Below the pieces are notes generated by a model. The model was given only the letters and a program-made list of their open reading frames with translations. It did no database searches and was not told the origin of the DNA. A program made the position numbers and the translations under genes. From assembly GCA_022432975.1 (NCBI GenBank), contig CM039510.1, positions 11,358,301 through 11,422,300 of the forward strand: a DNA stretch of 64,000 nt. Direction: 5' to 3'. How positions within the stretch are numbered: the first letter of the stretch is position 1; each line of letters starts with the position of its first letter. This document shows, piece after piece, positions 1-10,280 of the stretch. This DNA is from Begonia masoniana (taxonomy: Eukaryota > Streptophyta > Magnoliopsida > Cucurbitales > Begoniaceae).

Positions 1-204
1 GAGCTATCCATGCAGTCTGGTTTCTTAAACTTCTGTCATGTTTTCTGATATGTCCAAAATCATGTTTTGAATCGGTTTCTGAAGTTGAAGTTTTTATGTC
101 TTCTGTTTTCATGTCTTTCTGTTAAAACAGTCGTCCATTCTGCCCTTTAAAAACAGTTGTCCATTTTGCCTTTAAAATAGTCGTCCATTCTTCTCTATTA
201 AAAA
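1..204. other. Flank of the minisatellite, no gene
   Basis: This AT-rich stretch has no coding signal. Its last third holds three degenerate GTCGTCCATT-like copies that lead into the 24-bp array, so it may be the decayed edge of the same repeat or of an LTR containing it. Confidence 0.5.
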
Positions 205-1655
205 CAGCTCCTGCACTTCTGTTGTCCACAGCTTCTGCACTTCAGTTGTCCACAGCTCCTGCACTTCTGTTGTCCACAGCTCCTGCACTTCTGTTGTCCA
301 CAGCTCCTGCACTTCTGTTGTCCACAGCTCCTGCACTTCAGTTGTCCACAGCTTCTGCACTTCAGTTGTCCACAGCTTCTGCACTTCAGTTGTCCACAGC
401 TCCTGCACTTCTGTTGTCCACAGCTCCTGCACTTCTGTTGTCCACAGCTCCTGCACTTCTGTTGTCCACAGCTCCTGCACTTCTGTTGTCCACAGCTTCT
501 GCACTTCAGTTGTCCACAGCTCCTGCACTTCAGTTGTCCACAGCTTCTGCACTTCAGTTGTCCACAGCTCCTGCACTTCAGTCGTCCACAGCTCCTGCAC
601 TTCAGTTGTCCACAGCTCCTGCACTTCTGTTGTCCACAGCTTCTGTACTTCAGTCGTCCACAGCTTCTACACTTCAGTCGTCCACAGCTCCTGCACTTCA
701 GTCGTCCACAGCTCCTGCACTTCAGTTGTCCACAGCTCCTGCACTTCAGTTGTCCACAGCTTCTGCACTTCAGTTGTCCACAGCTTCTGCACTTCAGTTG
801 TCCACAGCTCCTGCACTTCTGTTGTCCACAGCTCCTGCACTTCTGTTGTCCACAGCTTCTGCACTTCAGTTGTCCACAGCTTCTGCACTTCAGTTGTCCA
901 CAGCTTCTGCACTTCAGTTGTCCACAGCTTCTGCACTTCAGTTGTCCACAGCTTCTGCACTTCAGTTGTCCACAGCTTCTGCACTTCAGTTGTCCACAGC
1001 TTCTGCACTTCAGTTGTCCACAGCTCCTGCACTTCAGTTGTCCACAGCTTCTGCACTTCAGTTGTCCACAGCTCCTGCATTTCTGTTGTCCACAGTTTCT
1101 GCATTTCTGTTGTCCACAGCTTCTGCACTTCAGTCGTCCACAGCTCCGGCACTTCTGTTGTCCACAGCTTCTGCACTTCAGTTGTCCACAGCTTCTGCAC
1201 TTCAGTTGTCCACAGCTTCTGCACTTCAGTTGTCCACAGCTCCTGCACTTCTGTTGTCCACAGCTTCTGCACTTCAGTTGTCCACAGCTTCTGCACTTCA
1301 GTTGTCCACAGCTTCTGCACTTCAGTTGTCCACAGCTTCTGCACTTCAGTTGTCCACAGCTTCTGCACTTCAGTTGTCCACAGCTCCTGCACTTCAGTTG
1401 TCCACAGCTCCTGCACTTCTGTTGTCCACAGCTTCTGTACTTCAGTCGTCCACAGCTTCTACACTTCAGTCGTCCACAGCTCCTGCACTTCAGTCGTCCA
1501 CAGCTCCTGCACTTCAGTTGTCCACAGCTCCTGCACTTCTGTTGTCCACAGCTTCTGCACTTCAGGCACGTCAGTTGTCCACAGCTCCTGCACTTTAGTC
1601 GTCCATAGCTTCTGCACTTCTGTTGTCCACAGCTTCTGCATTTCTGTTTTCCATT
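205..1655. repeat. 24-bp minisatellite, about 60 copies
   Basis: The unit reads CACTTCAGTTGTCCACAGCT plus CCTG or TCTG. Variants differ mainly at TCC/TTC, CAG/CTG and TTG/TCG. A distinctive run of variant units starting near 636 recurs near 1428, 792 bp or exactly 33 units later, so the array grew by block duplication as well as single-unit slippage. A short irregular insertion (GGCACGTCAG) lies near 1566. Because 24 is a multiple of three, long open frames exist on both strands, but they are products of the repeat. The array may lie in an LTR, since a sequence resembling an LTR 3' end follows at 1761-1768; this is inference. Confidence 0.9.
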
Positions 1656-1923
1656 TTATGCCTTTGATTTTATGTCTGGCCATTTTAAAAGTTCAAAAAA
1701 AAAATAGTTCACGTTTTAAATGTTCGGAGTGAGGCTCGCCGGCCCCGATCGGGTCGGGGGTCGTCACAGAAACCTGAGTCTTTAGGAGTTTTTTCTCAAA
1801 GACCAGAACTGGTCCTGAGAGGAATTGGGACAAGACCGAAAAATTCGATCTGGTTCTTGTTCCTCCAATCCTATTTTTTTTTAAACATTATATAGTTTTT
1901 ACTAAAATCAAAACAAAATCAAA
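1656..1923. other. Intergenic stretch with possible LTR 3' end
   Basis: A GC-rich palindrome-like segment (CCCCGATCGGGTCGGGG) is followed by GGGGTCGTCACA ending at 1768, which resembles the LTR 3' ends in this window. From about 1800 the sequence carries loose repeats of the type GACCAGAACTGG and GACCGAAAAATTCGATCTGG, similar to a segment at 2380-2440 on the other side of the MADS fragment. Confidence 0.4.
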
Positions 1924-2103
1924 ATGAGGAGGGGGAAGGTGCAGCTGAAGCCAATCGAAAACAAGCATGGTCGGCAGGTGACGTTCTCGAAGCGAAGAAG
2001 TGGACTGATGAAGAAAGCTCAGGAGCTCGCTGTTCTCTGCGAGTCAGATATCGACGTGATCATCTTCTCCAGCAGAGGCAAGGTTTATGAGTCCTCGAGC
2101 AGG
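1924..2103 (+). pseudogene. Orphan MADS-box (DNA-binding) domain fragment
   Basis: The frame opens at ATG 1924 after an AT-rich leader (AAAATCAAAATG). Residues 1-60 form a recognisable MADS domain: [12 protein letters not shown], then [20 protein letters not shown], then [24 protein letters not shown]-domain proteins are plant nuclear transcription factors that bind CArG boxes as dimers. The start is MRRGKV rather than the usual MGRGK. The open frame runs on to 2469, but after about residue 60 it has no I, K or C domain similarity, and there is no GT donor where exon 1 of MIKC genes normally ends. It is therefore a captured or relict first exon, not a complete gene. I cannot assign a subfamily. 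Similar GACCAGACCGAGAACC-type repeats flank it, which could mean capture by a DNA transposon. Confidence 0.75.
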
Positions 2104-2447
2104 GAGTATGGAGAACGGAGAACGGAAGTCGGGAGTCAGGAGGAACATCGAAACGAGAGTCGAAAGTCGCAATTCGGGGTTGGGTGTTGCCTGTCGGACT
2201 GTCGGTGTTTAGCTGAGGAAAAGAACATGAGTGGTATCCGAGTCAGGAGGGATTCTAGTTGGTCTCTTGATTCTAGAACAGAGTCGGGAGGGATTCTGGC
2301 TGGTCTCTGGATTTTGGAACAGAAGAGCGAAGAGGGAAGAGTGAAGATGAAGCCCGATGCCCCATTATTTTATCTTTTGGTCCGGTCTCGATTTTTTGGG
2401 AATTTTAGCTATGGACCAAGGACCAGACCGAGAACCGATGGGATTCT
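2104..2447. other. Non-MADS flank of the orphan exon
   Basis: The frame stays open but encodes low-complexity, unrecognised sequence with internal near-repeats (AGTCGGGAGGGATTCT-like). Near 2380-2440 it holds repeats such as GGACCAGACCGAGAACC, loosely matching 1800-1870. Subterminal repeats of this style occur in some plant hAT-like elements, but I could not define terminal inverted repeats or a target duplication. Confidence 0.35.
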
Positions 2448-3765
2448 TGTAACGCCCCGAGTTTTTTGAACTCGGTTCGCTACTCATAATGCTGAACCAC
2501 ACTATGACATTCTAAGAAAATTTCAAAATTTCACTCAACGATCAAAGTTTGACCCTTAAAACGTTAAAATTTGCAGCAGAAATTCATTTGTATAAAACAA
2601 CATTTATTAATTAATTAAAATATTAAAGTCAATCAGTTGAAAGAAAACAAAAGAAAACAGAACACCTCTACCGCTGAATAGTTACAGCGGTAGATATAGA
2701 AACAAAAGATATCTACCGCTAAACAGTGTCAGTCGAACGACACGTCGACTACCCACATCCACCGCTCAAGAAACAAAAGACATCTACCGCTAAACAGTGT
2801 CAGTCGAACGACATGTCGACTACCCACATCCACCGCTCAAGAAACAAAAGACATCTACCGCTAAACAGTGTTAGTCGAACGACACGTCGACTACCCACAT
2901 CCACCGCTCACGTCCACCAATCAAATCCTTCGAACGACAGTAACCCTCAGCGTCCACCGATAGAAAACATCCACCGGTAAACAGTAACACTCAACATCCA
3001 CCAATAGACAATATCCACCGGTAGACAATAACACTCAACATCCACCAATAGACAACATCCACCGATAGACAAGCACACTTAACATCCACCGATAGACAAC
3101 ATCCACCGGTAGACAATAACATTTAACATCCACCGATAAACAACAAAACAGCGTATCAACCATTTACACTCTAAACCATCGGACAACTCTGCCTACTAAA
3201 AGAACTTATAAATTTTACTACAATCATTCAAAACAACTTAAAACCACAACTTTCTAAAAATCCAGATTAGCAAGCTACAAATAAACCAATCGTGTTTTCA
3301 TAGTCAGGATAATCCCAAAACATGTCAAAACATTAAAACTACTACTGTCATTAAAATCTTCAGCACATTTCAACAACACACTTGTCCACTAAGACTACAC
3401 ATACTGACATTTGTTAAACTGCCTCATCAGTGCACCAAACCGTGGCATAGATGTGCTCCATCAACTTCGCCTATTCTTCTGTAAATTCAGAGAAGTCACC
3501 TGTGGGAAACTCAGCACCTACATCACAAAACTCATCTATTAGCCTAATGCTAAATAAGTAGAGCATTAATGAAACGAAATGCTGAAGCATAAATCCTGTT
3601 CATGCAATTTCTACTTTCTCAACACAGTTGTGATTTCATTCGTACATGATCTGATCCCTCGGTTCCATTGGGAGTGGGATCAATTTCCCAAAGTTATACA
3701 TCCTCTTCATCGATTAAGGGGCGGATTAGTTCCCATCTCTTACACTTACTCATATCGGCCAATCA
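2448..3765 (-). mobile_element. Truncated Tekay-type LTR (minus)
   Basis: The left edge, TGTAACGCCCCGAG, is the reverse complement of the LTR 3' end seen at 52606 and 59550. Further in, segments match the reverse complement of the 50341-52606 LTR: CCTACATCACAAAACTCATC at 3511 and GGGGCGGATTAGTTCCC near 3720. Similarity stops near 3765, so roughly 650 bp of the LTR 5' end are missing and the sequence passes directly into LARD-like internal DNA. Small open frames here (for example 2726-2980 and 3579-3917) are chance frames. Confidence 0.8.
2701..2912. repeat. 70-bp tandem repeat, 3 copies, in LTR
   Basis: Three copies begin at 2701, 2771 and 2842, each starting AAACAAAAGAYATCTACCGC and containing GTCGAACGACACGTCGAC or a one-base variant. 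Shorter CATCCACCGATAGACAAC repeats follow to about 3140. This is the repeat-prone part of the LTR; other LTRs of the family carry CATCGGCAGATG-like units at the equivalent place. Confidence 0.85.
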
Positions 3766-5639
3766 AGACAATTTATACCTCGAACAATCATGACATTGCA
3801 TTAATTATTCCAACACAACCCTCATACTCAAAGCTCTCATCTCTTAAACCTATCAACTCTTCCTCAAAGTATATTCTGAATCTTCGTACTTACATTCACT
3901 ATGCTCAATGTGTCTAACTCCTAATTTCAGTCATTATCAAACACTCAAATTCTTAAGTCTAAACTAACTCTTTCCCGACTTTACACTCGACACTCGAAAT
4001 GATATTTACGCTCTTCCTTTCGACCTCAAAACTTCCATAATATTTACGCACTTCGTGTCTTCCTATCCTCTATTCTCCATTAGAATTTACTAATTTCCTC
4101 ACTTACCTCACTCTTCACCCACTAGCATAGTTCAAACGCATAACTTAGTCTAACTTTCATAACTATGTACTCTTACACATTTTATTATCTTTAACTTAAT
4201 CACTCCTTACCTTATCCTTTCAAACTTTTACAAGTTAATTCTCAATATCCTCTAAGTTCTTCAACTTCATACGAAATACAAAATTTCTAATAGCTAACTC
4301 TCTTATCTTAACTCTCCTTCATAGTTATCTAATTTCAACACTTCCCTCTTTCCTATGTTCATCCAAAACCTAGAACATAAAATAATCGTTCTTCTAGCTT
4401 ACATCTCCCAACCTCTAATTTCTTATTCACCCTCTACTAATACTCGAGTTCTCATTCACATCTCACTCTTAAGCTCGCCAACTCTTAAGCTTATCAACTC
4501 TAGCCTAATCTATTTACGACATTAACAATTTCGACTTCGTTACAGACTAGTCAAACCTTAGAACTTTCTAACTTAACATTATATTATCCCTAAGTAACTG
4601 AAATACTTTTCGTGCAAGTTCTCGTTACTCTCATTTGAAACTCTATAATTCCTCAATCATAAACTACTAGATACTTAAGGTATAGACCTCAGATTCTAAC
4701 CTTCCTCTGAGTTTACTCGTAAAATCTCTGTGTGAGTCCTTTCTTTCTTATTCGTTATTCTCTAATTTTTTTTTTCCAATTTCCTTTACCCAAGATCTAG
4801 AAGCACTCAAGTTCTAACTTACATCCTATGCTACAACTCTTACTCTTAATAATAGCCTCGAGCATTCATCAGAGGTTGACAACTCTCTATGATTCTAGTT
4901 TAAGTCATTCTAACTAACTATACCTCTTAACACTCAATAGTCTCCATCATTGTTAACCCCACTTAACTTAGGCTAGGCTCCCCTCTTGGTTTTTCTTGCA
5001 TAAAGTTTATTAGAATCTTCCTCCACTGAATATCAATTAGTTTCTCTCCAATTCTCAAAATCCCTTTAACAATTTACTTAAGCTAGACACTCGAATTACG
5101 TCTAATTCTACAAAAGTCTAAATATCCCATTTTTACATCTACACACACATATTAATGGCATGACGAAGGTCTAAGGTGTCTCCCAATAAATTTTCAAACT
5201 TCTACCCGATTCATCGTATCCTAGTACGTCCTAGTACTCCCAAGGATTTGCTAACTATGCCCCAGTCTATCTATATGTATCATCATTACAATTTCTCATT
5301 CTAAGGTTCAGGCTAACATTAACACTTAACTCGGGTCGATCATACCTCTTTTCTCACATTCTTAGGTTAAGTCCCATCCTAAGATTCTCTAATCTATCTA
5401 TACTCAATCCTGCTCAATCCTACTTCTATCTATTCTATGGATGTTACTTTGTTAGTTTCGCATTTCCAATAAATTCCTAGTTATTCGAACTACCAGTTCA
5501 CTATGTCAACAAAATGTCTATAAGTTGGTTGATTAATGGGATCCACCGAGGTTGTCCCGGTACTCCCGATATATTCGTTCTACTCCTGAAGAAGGCTAAA
5601 CAATCTAATGTTTAGCTAACTAACTAAAGGTAAAGAAAT

Positions 5640-5645
5640 ACTTAC
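5640..5645 (-). promoter_or_regulatory. Conserved GTAAGT donor-like site after PBS
   Basis: On the minus strand, GACTGTAAGT follows an ATGCCGGCCGCC leader. Four independent 5' leaders in the window keep this donor-like sequence 79-80 nt after the start of the primer-binding site. Confidence 0.5.
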
Positions 5646-5712
5646 AGTCGGTAAAGCACGTTGCACGGCGGCCGGCATTGTCGGGTAATCCTTTGAACGA
5701 CTCGACCATTTA

Positions 5713-5727
5713 TGCTATGATACCATC
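5713..5727 (-). other. tRNA-iMet primer-binding site (minus)
   Basis: The minus strand reads GATGGTATCATAGC right after the LTR end. This matches the canonical plant LTR-retrotransposon site TGGTATCAGAGC with one difference and fixes the orientation of the element. Confidence 0.85.
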
Positions 5728-6347
5728 TTGTAACACCCTCGAACCCACCCTGGCTCGGTGCGCCACTTTGCTAACCAATCCCACGTTAAAACCTCATTCG
5801 AAATAAAATTGACACCGTAGAATCTAAAACTAAATCTCCTGAAACTCTTATAGGTCATACCTAACTGCCTAGACTCACAAATTTCCTTTAATCCTAACCT
5901 TTAAGTACCACGACATCCTTCCCAAAAATTTCGGCAAAGTAACGCATGAAAATGGCGCCTCCCAAATGCTAAATACCTGCATAAATCCAATCCCAACCAA
6001 TCCAGAATACTCTTACTTAAATAACCAACATACGAAATCTCTAAAGAACAATAAAGAGGGAAACTAAAATACGGACATCCTTAAGTGAAGAAAGTTCACA
6101 ATATAGGGCGACATATCACCCTTAACTTAACTATAACCTTTTAAACATCAACCAAAAAGAATTATGAACTCCCATCATTTCCATAAACAAAATCTATAAT
6201 AATCTATCAAAATACAACGCCGCACATTCCCCGAAGACCGTGGTCGAGGCGCCCCGACAACTGCCTGCATCAGCATGCTCTATGCACCACCAACCGCTGC
6301 CTAGTCCTGGACTGTCTCATCTACCTCTCCTGAGTAAATCTCTTCAC

Positions 6348-7127
6348 CTACACCACAGAAAACCCACACACACACGTAAGCTTACGCTTAGCAAGTATGG
6401 AAAAGAAATGTAACATGCACGATGCACCAACACCGCCCTAACATATGCCATCTCTACTCACTCTGTTGTTTTCGTTTCGTTTTCGTTTTATTCAATCTTT
6501 CCACTTTCACGCGTGAATCAAGTAGGCACACATCCGAGCTCCCCGCTCATTGGACGGCCACGCCTTGACCCACGGAGCAAGATCGGCCAGCTCACGCCTG
6601 GGTCCCCCCCATTGGACGGGCGCACACGATCTCCTCCCTTCCTCTATCACATGTGAATCAAGTAGGCACACATTCAAGCTCCCCGCTCATTGGACGGCCA
6701 CGCCTTGATCCACAGAGCAAGATCGGCCAGCTCACGCCCGGGTCCCCCCCATTGGACGGCCGCACACAATCTCCCCCAACAGCACTTACGTATTTTCAAC
6801 TTTTTATCTCGAGTAGAGTCCCAACACACTGCCTCCCCGGCAAAATGCCTCCCCGGCATATTACAAGTGCCTCCCCGGCAACTTGCATAACCTAGTGACT
6901 CTACTCAACTTTATTCTTTCTTAGTTATGTTTCATACTCACCTTTCAAATTATGCACAACTCATTTTCATAATTTAAAAGACAATGCATGATACTCAACA
7001 CGTGCATAACATAACTCAATTAACAAACATACACTACTCAAAAGAAAAGAAACAACCAACAAACAATAATTCCTACCGTTCCGTGGTGTAGGCCCGAAAG
7101 TGACAAAACACACAATCCATTACTTAC
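6348..7127 (-). promoter_or_regulatory. Intron-like LTR segment with paired arms
   Basis: On the minus strand, CAG|GTAAGT (7127-7122) is followed 35 nt later by arm CCTACACCACGGAAC (7092-7078). The second arm TTCTGTGGTGTAGG (6360-6347) ends at a candidate acceptor TAG|G. The arms pair over 14 positions with one G-U wobble. Relative to sibling LTRs with CCAT/ATGG, the pair here is CCAC/GTGG, a two-sided change. Confidence 0.5.
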
Positions 7128-7949
7128 CTGGTGTCCTAGCTTGTTAGGTTTACTCGGTTACCTGTCCACCTACGGCTCGACCTACGACAAATATTCAAAC
7201 TTCATTAAACTCAAGCCTACATCCACCAATTTACTCTCAAACTACTATTTCTAGCCTAATCCAATTAAAACCTAACAAAACGGGCAACTAATTTGGGTTC
7301 GGTAAAAACCGACCCGAAACTCAAACGTGCATAACTTTCACGTCGGATATCGGAATCGAACGATTCTAGTGGCCACGTACTCCTCTAATAACCTATTGTA
7401 ACCTGCCAAAAGGAATTTTAAAACAAACGACCGTAGCTAGGTCAAAAAATCAAAAAACCCGAATCTGCCATTTACCCGGAATTTTCCCTATTTCGATTTT
7501 TTATCAATTCTCACCAAATTCCTCACCAATTGACTATCCACATCCTCAATTAGCATAAACAACCAAATTCCCGAGGCTACACACCATAAAACAAGAAATG
7601 CTCAAATCGAGCTTCACTAATTTTCACCCAAACAGGGCTCAACACAGCCAGGCGATGAAAGCCGGACCAAGGGTCGGCAAACCCACGCCAGAGGTGACCA
7701 CAATCGGCCGATGATCGGAGCTAAAATTGGCTCATCACCGTCGGCCTTGAACAGACCCGAAACAGGGTGAAAACCGAACCAAAACAGGGGGAAAAACGTG
7801 CCTTACCAGTCCATTCGTGCGCGGAGTCCGCCGGAATCTCCTCGTCGCCGGCGTCTGGTCGGAGAGGGTCAGAAAACGACGGTGAACGCTCGCCTACACC
7901 GCCTCGCATTCTCTCCCCCTTTCTCCTGTTCTGCTCCTCGCGCGACTCG

Positions 7950-7983
7950 AACGACAGAATGGTTTGAAAACCATTCTATCGTT
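7950..7983 (-). promoter_or_regulatory. LTR hairpin, 16-bp arms
   Basis: Arms AACGACAGAATGGTTT and AAACCATTCTATCGTT flank a 2-nt centre. The single imperfect pair is a G-U wobble when read in the transcript (minus) sense. It lies about 300 bp from the LTR start, next to an AT-rich (AAT)n tract. Confidence 0.6.
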
Positions 7984-7998
7984 TGTTTATATTTTTTT

Positions 7999-8031
<33 letters not shown>

Positions 8032-8263
8032 CTAATCATTAATTAAATCCTCATTTACCGTTTTTCCCTCCCGTATTTTCGACCATTTCGACTTTCGTTA
8101 AATCTTGTTCTTAAATTATAACCCACGGCTTAATTTCACAGGAAATACCCGAACCTAAAACCATTCACTTTTCTTTTATCTTTTAAATTAATTAAAACAA
8201 CCTATTTTATTATTATTTTATTTTCTCTCCAATTTTCCTTAAAAAAAAATCTCGGGTGTTACA

Positions 8264-9922
8264 AAAACTAGAGCCTCCCTTAGAAATCTTTGTGCTAATG
8301 TTGCTTTCATATCTCAAATAGAGCCTAAGAAGTTTGAGGAAGCCGAATTGGATGAAAATTGGATAGTTGCTATGCAAGATGAGTTAAACCAATTCGAAAG
8401 GTACAACGTTTGGGAACTTGTTCCAAAATCCGATGACCATCCTATTATTGGAACCAAATGGGCATTTAAAAATAAGATGGATGGAAATGGGATTGTGATC
8501 AGGAACAAAGCTAGGTTAGTTACCAAAGGTTACAACCAAGAAGAAGGAATAGACTTTGAAGAAACCTTTGCACCCGTAGCTAGACTAGAATTTATTAGGA
8601 TGCTCTTAGCCTATGCTTGCTACAAAAACTTCACACTCTTTCAAATTGACATTAAAAGTGCATTTTTAAAAGGTTATATCTTAGAAGAAGTCTATGTAGA
8701 GAAACCCTTAGAATTTGAAGTCTATGACAAACCTGACCATGTCTATAAGCTCAAGAAGGCTCTATACGGACTTAAGCAAGCTCCTAGAGCTTGGTATGAT
8801 AGGTTGAAGAATTTCCTTAAGGAAAGGAAGTTCAAAAAGGGTAATACCGATTCAACCATTTTTACCATGCAAAAGGACAAAAACATTCTTATTGTTCAAA
8901 TCTATGTTGATGACATCATATTCGGTTATACAAATGTTTCACTTTATGATGAGTTTGCCACTGTTATGCAAAGTGAGTTTGAAATGAGTATGATGGGGGA
9001 GTTAAAATTCTTCTTAGGATTTCAAATTTGTCAAAAATCAGATGGTATTTTCTTCTGCCAAGAAAAATACATCAAAGACCTCCTAAAAAGATTTGGATTA
9101 GATTCCTCTAAGTCCTCTAGAACTCCCATGAGCACAACTACAAAATTAGACAAAGATGAAAATGGGATTAGTGTGGATATTAAGAAGTATAGAGATATGA
9201 TTGGTTCTCTATTATACATAACGGCTAGCAGGCCAGATATCCTATTTAGTGTGTGCTTGTGTGATAGGTTTCAAGCTTCCCCTAAGGAATCTCACTTAAC
9301 TACTGTCAAAAGAATTTTCAAATATCTAAGTGGGACATATGATTTAGGCTTATGGTACCCGAAGGGTACATCCTTTGATCTTATAGGATATTCTGACTCC
9401 GATTATGCTAGAAGTCTAGTAGATAGGAAAAGTACAAGTGGAATTTGTCAATTTCTTGGTGAGTCTCTTGTTTCCTGGTACTCTAAGAAGCAAAATTCTG
9501 TTGCACTTTCAACGGCCGAAAGTGAATATATTGCTGCTGGCAGTTGTTGTGCACAAATACTTTGGATTAAGCAAACTTTGGAAGATTACAATCTATTCTA
9601 TGATAGGATTCCAATTAGATGTGATAATACTAGTGCAATTAACATTTCAAAGAACCTTATCCAACATTCTAGAACCAAACACATCGAGGTTAGATATCAT
9701 TTCATTAGAGATCATGTTCAGAAAGGGGATATCTCCTTAGAATTTTTCAATTATGTAGATCAATTAGCAGATATCTTTCTCAATGACATCTTCCTCTCGA
9801 GTTGCACAAGTTTTCTCAAGGAAAAAGCAAAAGACTTCTCTTTCAGCGAATACACAGTCTGTCACAGTTCCTCCTCCTCTTCTTTGTCCAAATCACGAGT
9901 TCCTAAATTAGGCCGCCTTTAA
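8264..9922 (+). pseudogene. Sirevirus (copia) pol, RT-RNase H 3' part
   Basis: This is the C-terminal part of a Ty1/Copia polyprotein. It is open from the LTR junction at 8264; there is no true Met because the 5' part was cut off by the inserted LTR. Visible in order: copia RT core (WAFKNKMDGNG, ARLVTKGYNQEEGIDFEETF, then APVARLEFIR), catalytic YVDDIIFG near 8910, LYGLKQAPRAWYDRL near 8764, and RNase H (GYSDSDYARSLVDRKST near 9388, ALSTAESEYIAAG near 9507, RTKHIEVRYHFIRDHV near 9671). The usual LADIFTKPL end reads LADIFLNDI. Placement next to an env-like ORF and a AAAAAAGGGGGAGATTGTTG tract supports the Sirevirus (SIRE/Maximus) lineage. RT copies element RNA and RNase H removes the template. 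Confidence 0.9.
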
Positions 9923-9923
9923 T

Positions 9924-10054
9924 ATGTATTATGAAAGTTTGGAAATCAAACCTCTTATTCGATCTAGAGCAGTAGTATTTAGAGATTTGACTGGTTTGGA
10001 CTTAGAGGAACCATTACTTAGGTTGGGGTTGATGGGGCTGTTTGATACTGAGGC
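9924..10054 (+). pseudogene. Sirevirus env-like ORF, N-terminal piece
   Basis: A short frame starts two bases after the pol stop and encodes YESLEIKPLIRSRAVVFRDL and following residues. It ends where a 221-bp insertion begins at 10055. The downstream piece (10281 on) is in the same phase once the insertion and one copy of the 5-bp duplication are discounted. Sirevirus env-like proteins have no proven envelope function. Confidence 0.65.
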
Positions 10055-10275
10055 TGTAACACCCGGGAAATTTTTGATAACGTGCGTAGCCCTAGGTTAT
10101 GTATGAGAGTGTAATATTAAGGGATGAAGAGTTTAGAAGTAATGTGTAAAGAAGAAAGGAAGCTTGACAATTCAAAAACAATGAAAGGGTTGAAAAGTCA
10201 AGGTGCTAAGCCAATTAAATTTCAAAGAAATTTTGGTAGGACAAGGTTGACAACAACCTAAACAAACATATCTAA
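10055..10275 (+). mobile_element. Short LTR-derived insertion, TSD GAGGC
   Basis: It begins TGTAACACCCGGGAAATTTT and continues with similarity to the first 200 bp of the solo LTR at 38694 (GTGCGTAGCC, TTGACAATTCAAA, GGTTGAAAAGTCAA). It is flanked by GAGGC at 10050-10054 and 10276-10280. The right end (ATCTAA) is not a normal LTR end, so it is probably a solo LTR with a large internal or terminal deletion. Confidence 0.7.
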
Positions 10276-10280
10276 GAGGC

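Larger units (their letters stand above)
3766..5728 (-). mobile_element. LARD-like internal domain, 5' part (minus)
   Basis: No gag or pol domain is recognisable. Several blocks match the internal regions of two other elements in this window: GCTAGGCTCCCCTCTTGG near 4973 matches 42190 and, inverted, the plus-strand element near 49400; CTAATCTATTTACG near 4507 matches 38440. Read on the minus strand, the order is LTR 5729-8263, primer site, conserved leader, then this non-coding sequence. It is truncated at its 3' side where it meets the LTR remnant near 3765. Confidence 0.75.
5729..8263 (-). mobile_element. LARD-like 5' LTR (minus), 2535 bp
   Basis: The LTR runs from TGTAACACCCGAG (minus, at 8263) to GGGTGTTACA (minus, ending at 5729). 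It contains an (AAT)n tract near 8000, a hairpin at 7950-7983, the intron-like segment 6348-7127 with complementary arms, and short direct repeats of the CGCTCATTGGACGGCC kind at 6540-6770. Its right edge cuts a Sirevirus pol, so it was inserted into that element. Open frames inside it (7721-8046) run on both strands over the GC-rich block and are not coding. Confidence 0.9.

Noticed and set aside
172..1683. Long ORFs of 8-residue repeats (plus 222-1598; minus 667-1416 and others) as a repeat protein
   Set aside because: The 24-bp unit keeps every frame without a stop open on both strands. There is no start context, no flanking coding sequence and no non-repeat domain.
1924..2469. Intact MADS-box gene of 181 codons
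   Set aside because: Only the first 60 codons resemble the family. The rest is low-complexity and the end of the ORF runs into an LTR.
3579..3917. 112-codon ORF
   Set aside because: It crosses the junction of an LTR remnant and LARD internal DNA, so it is a chance frame.
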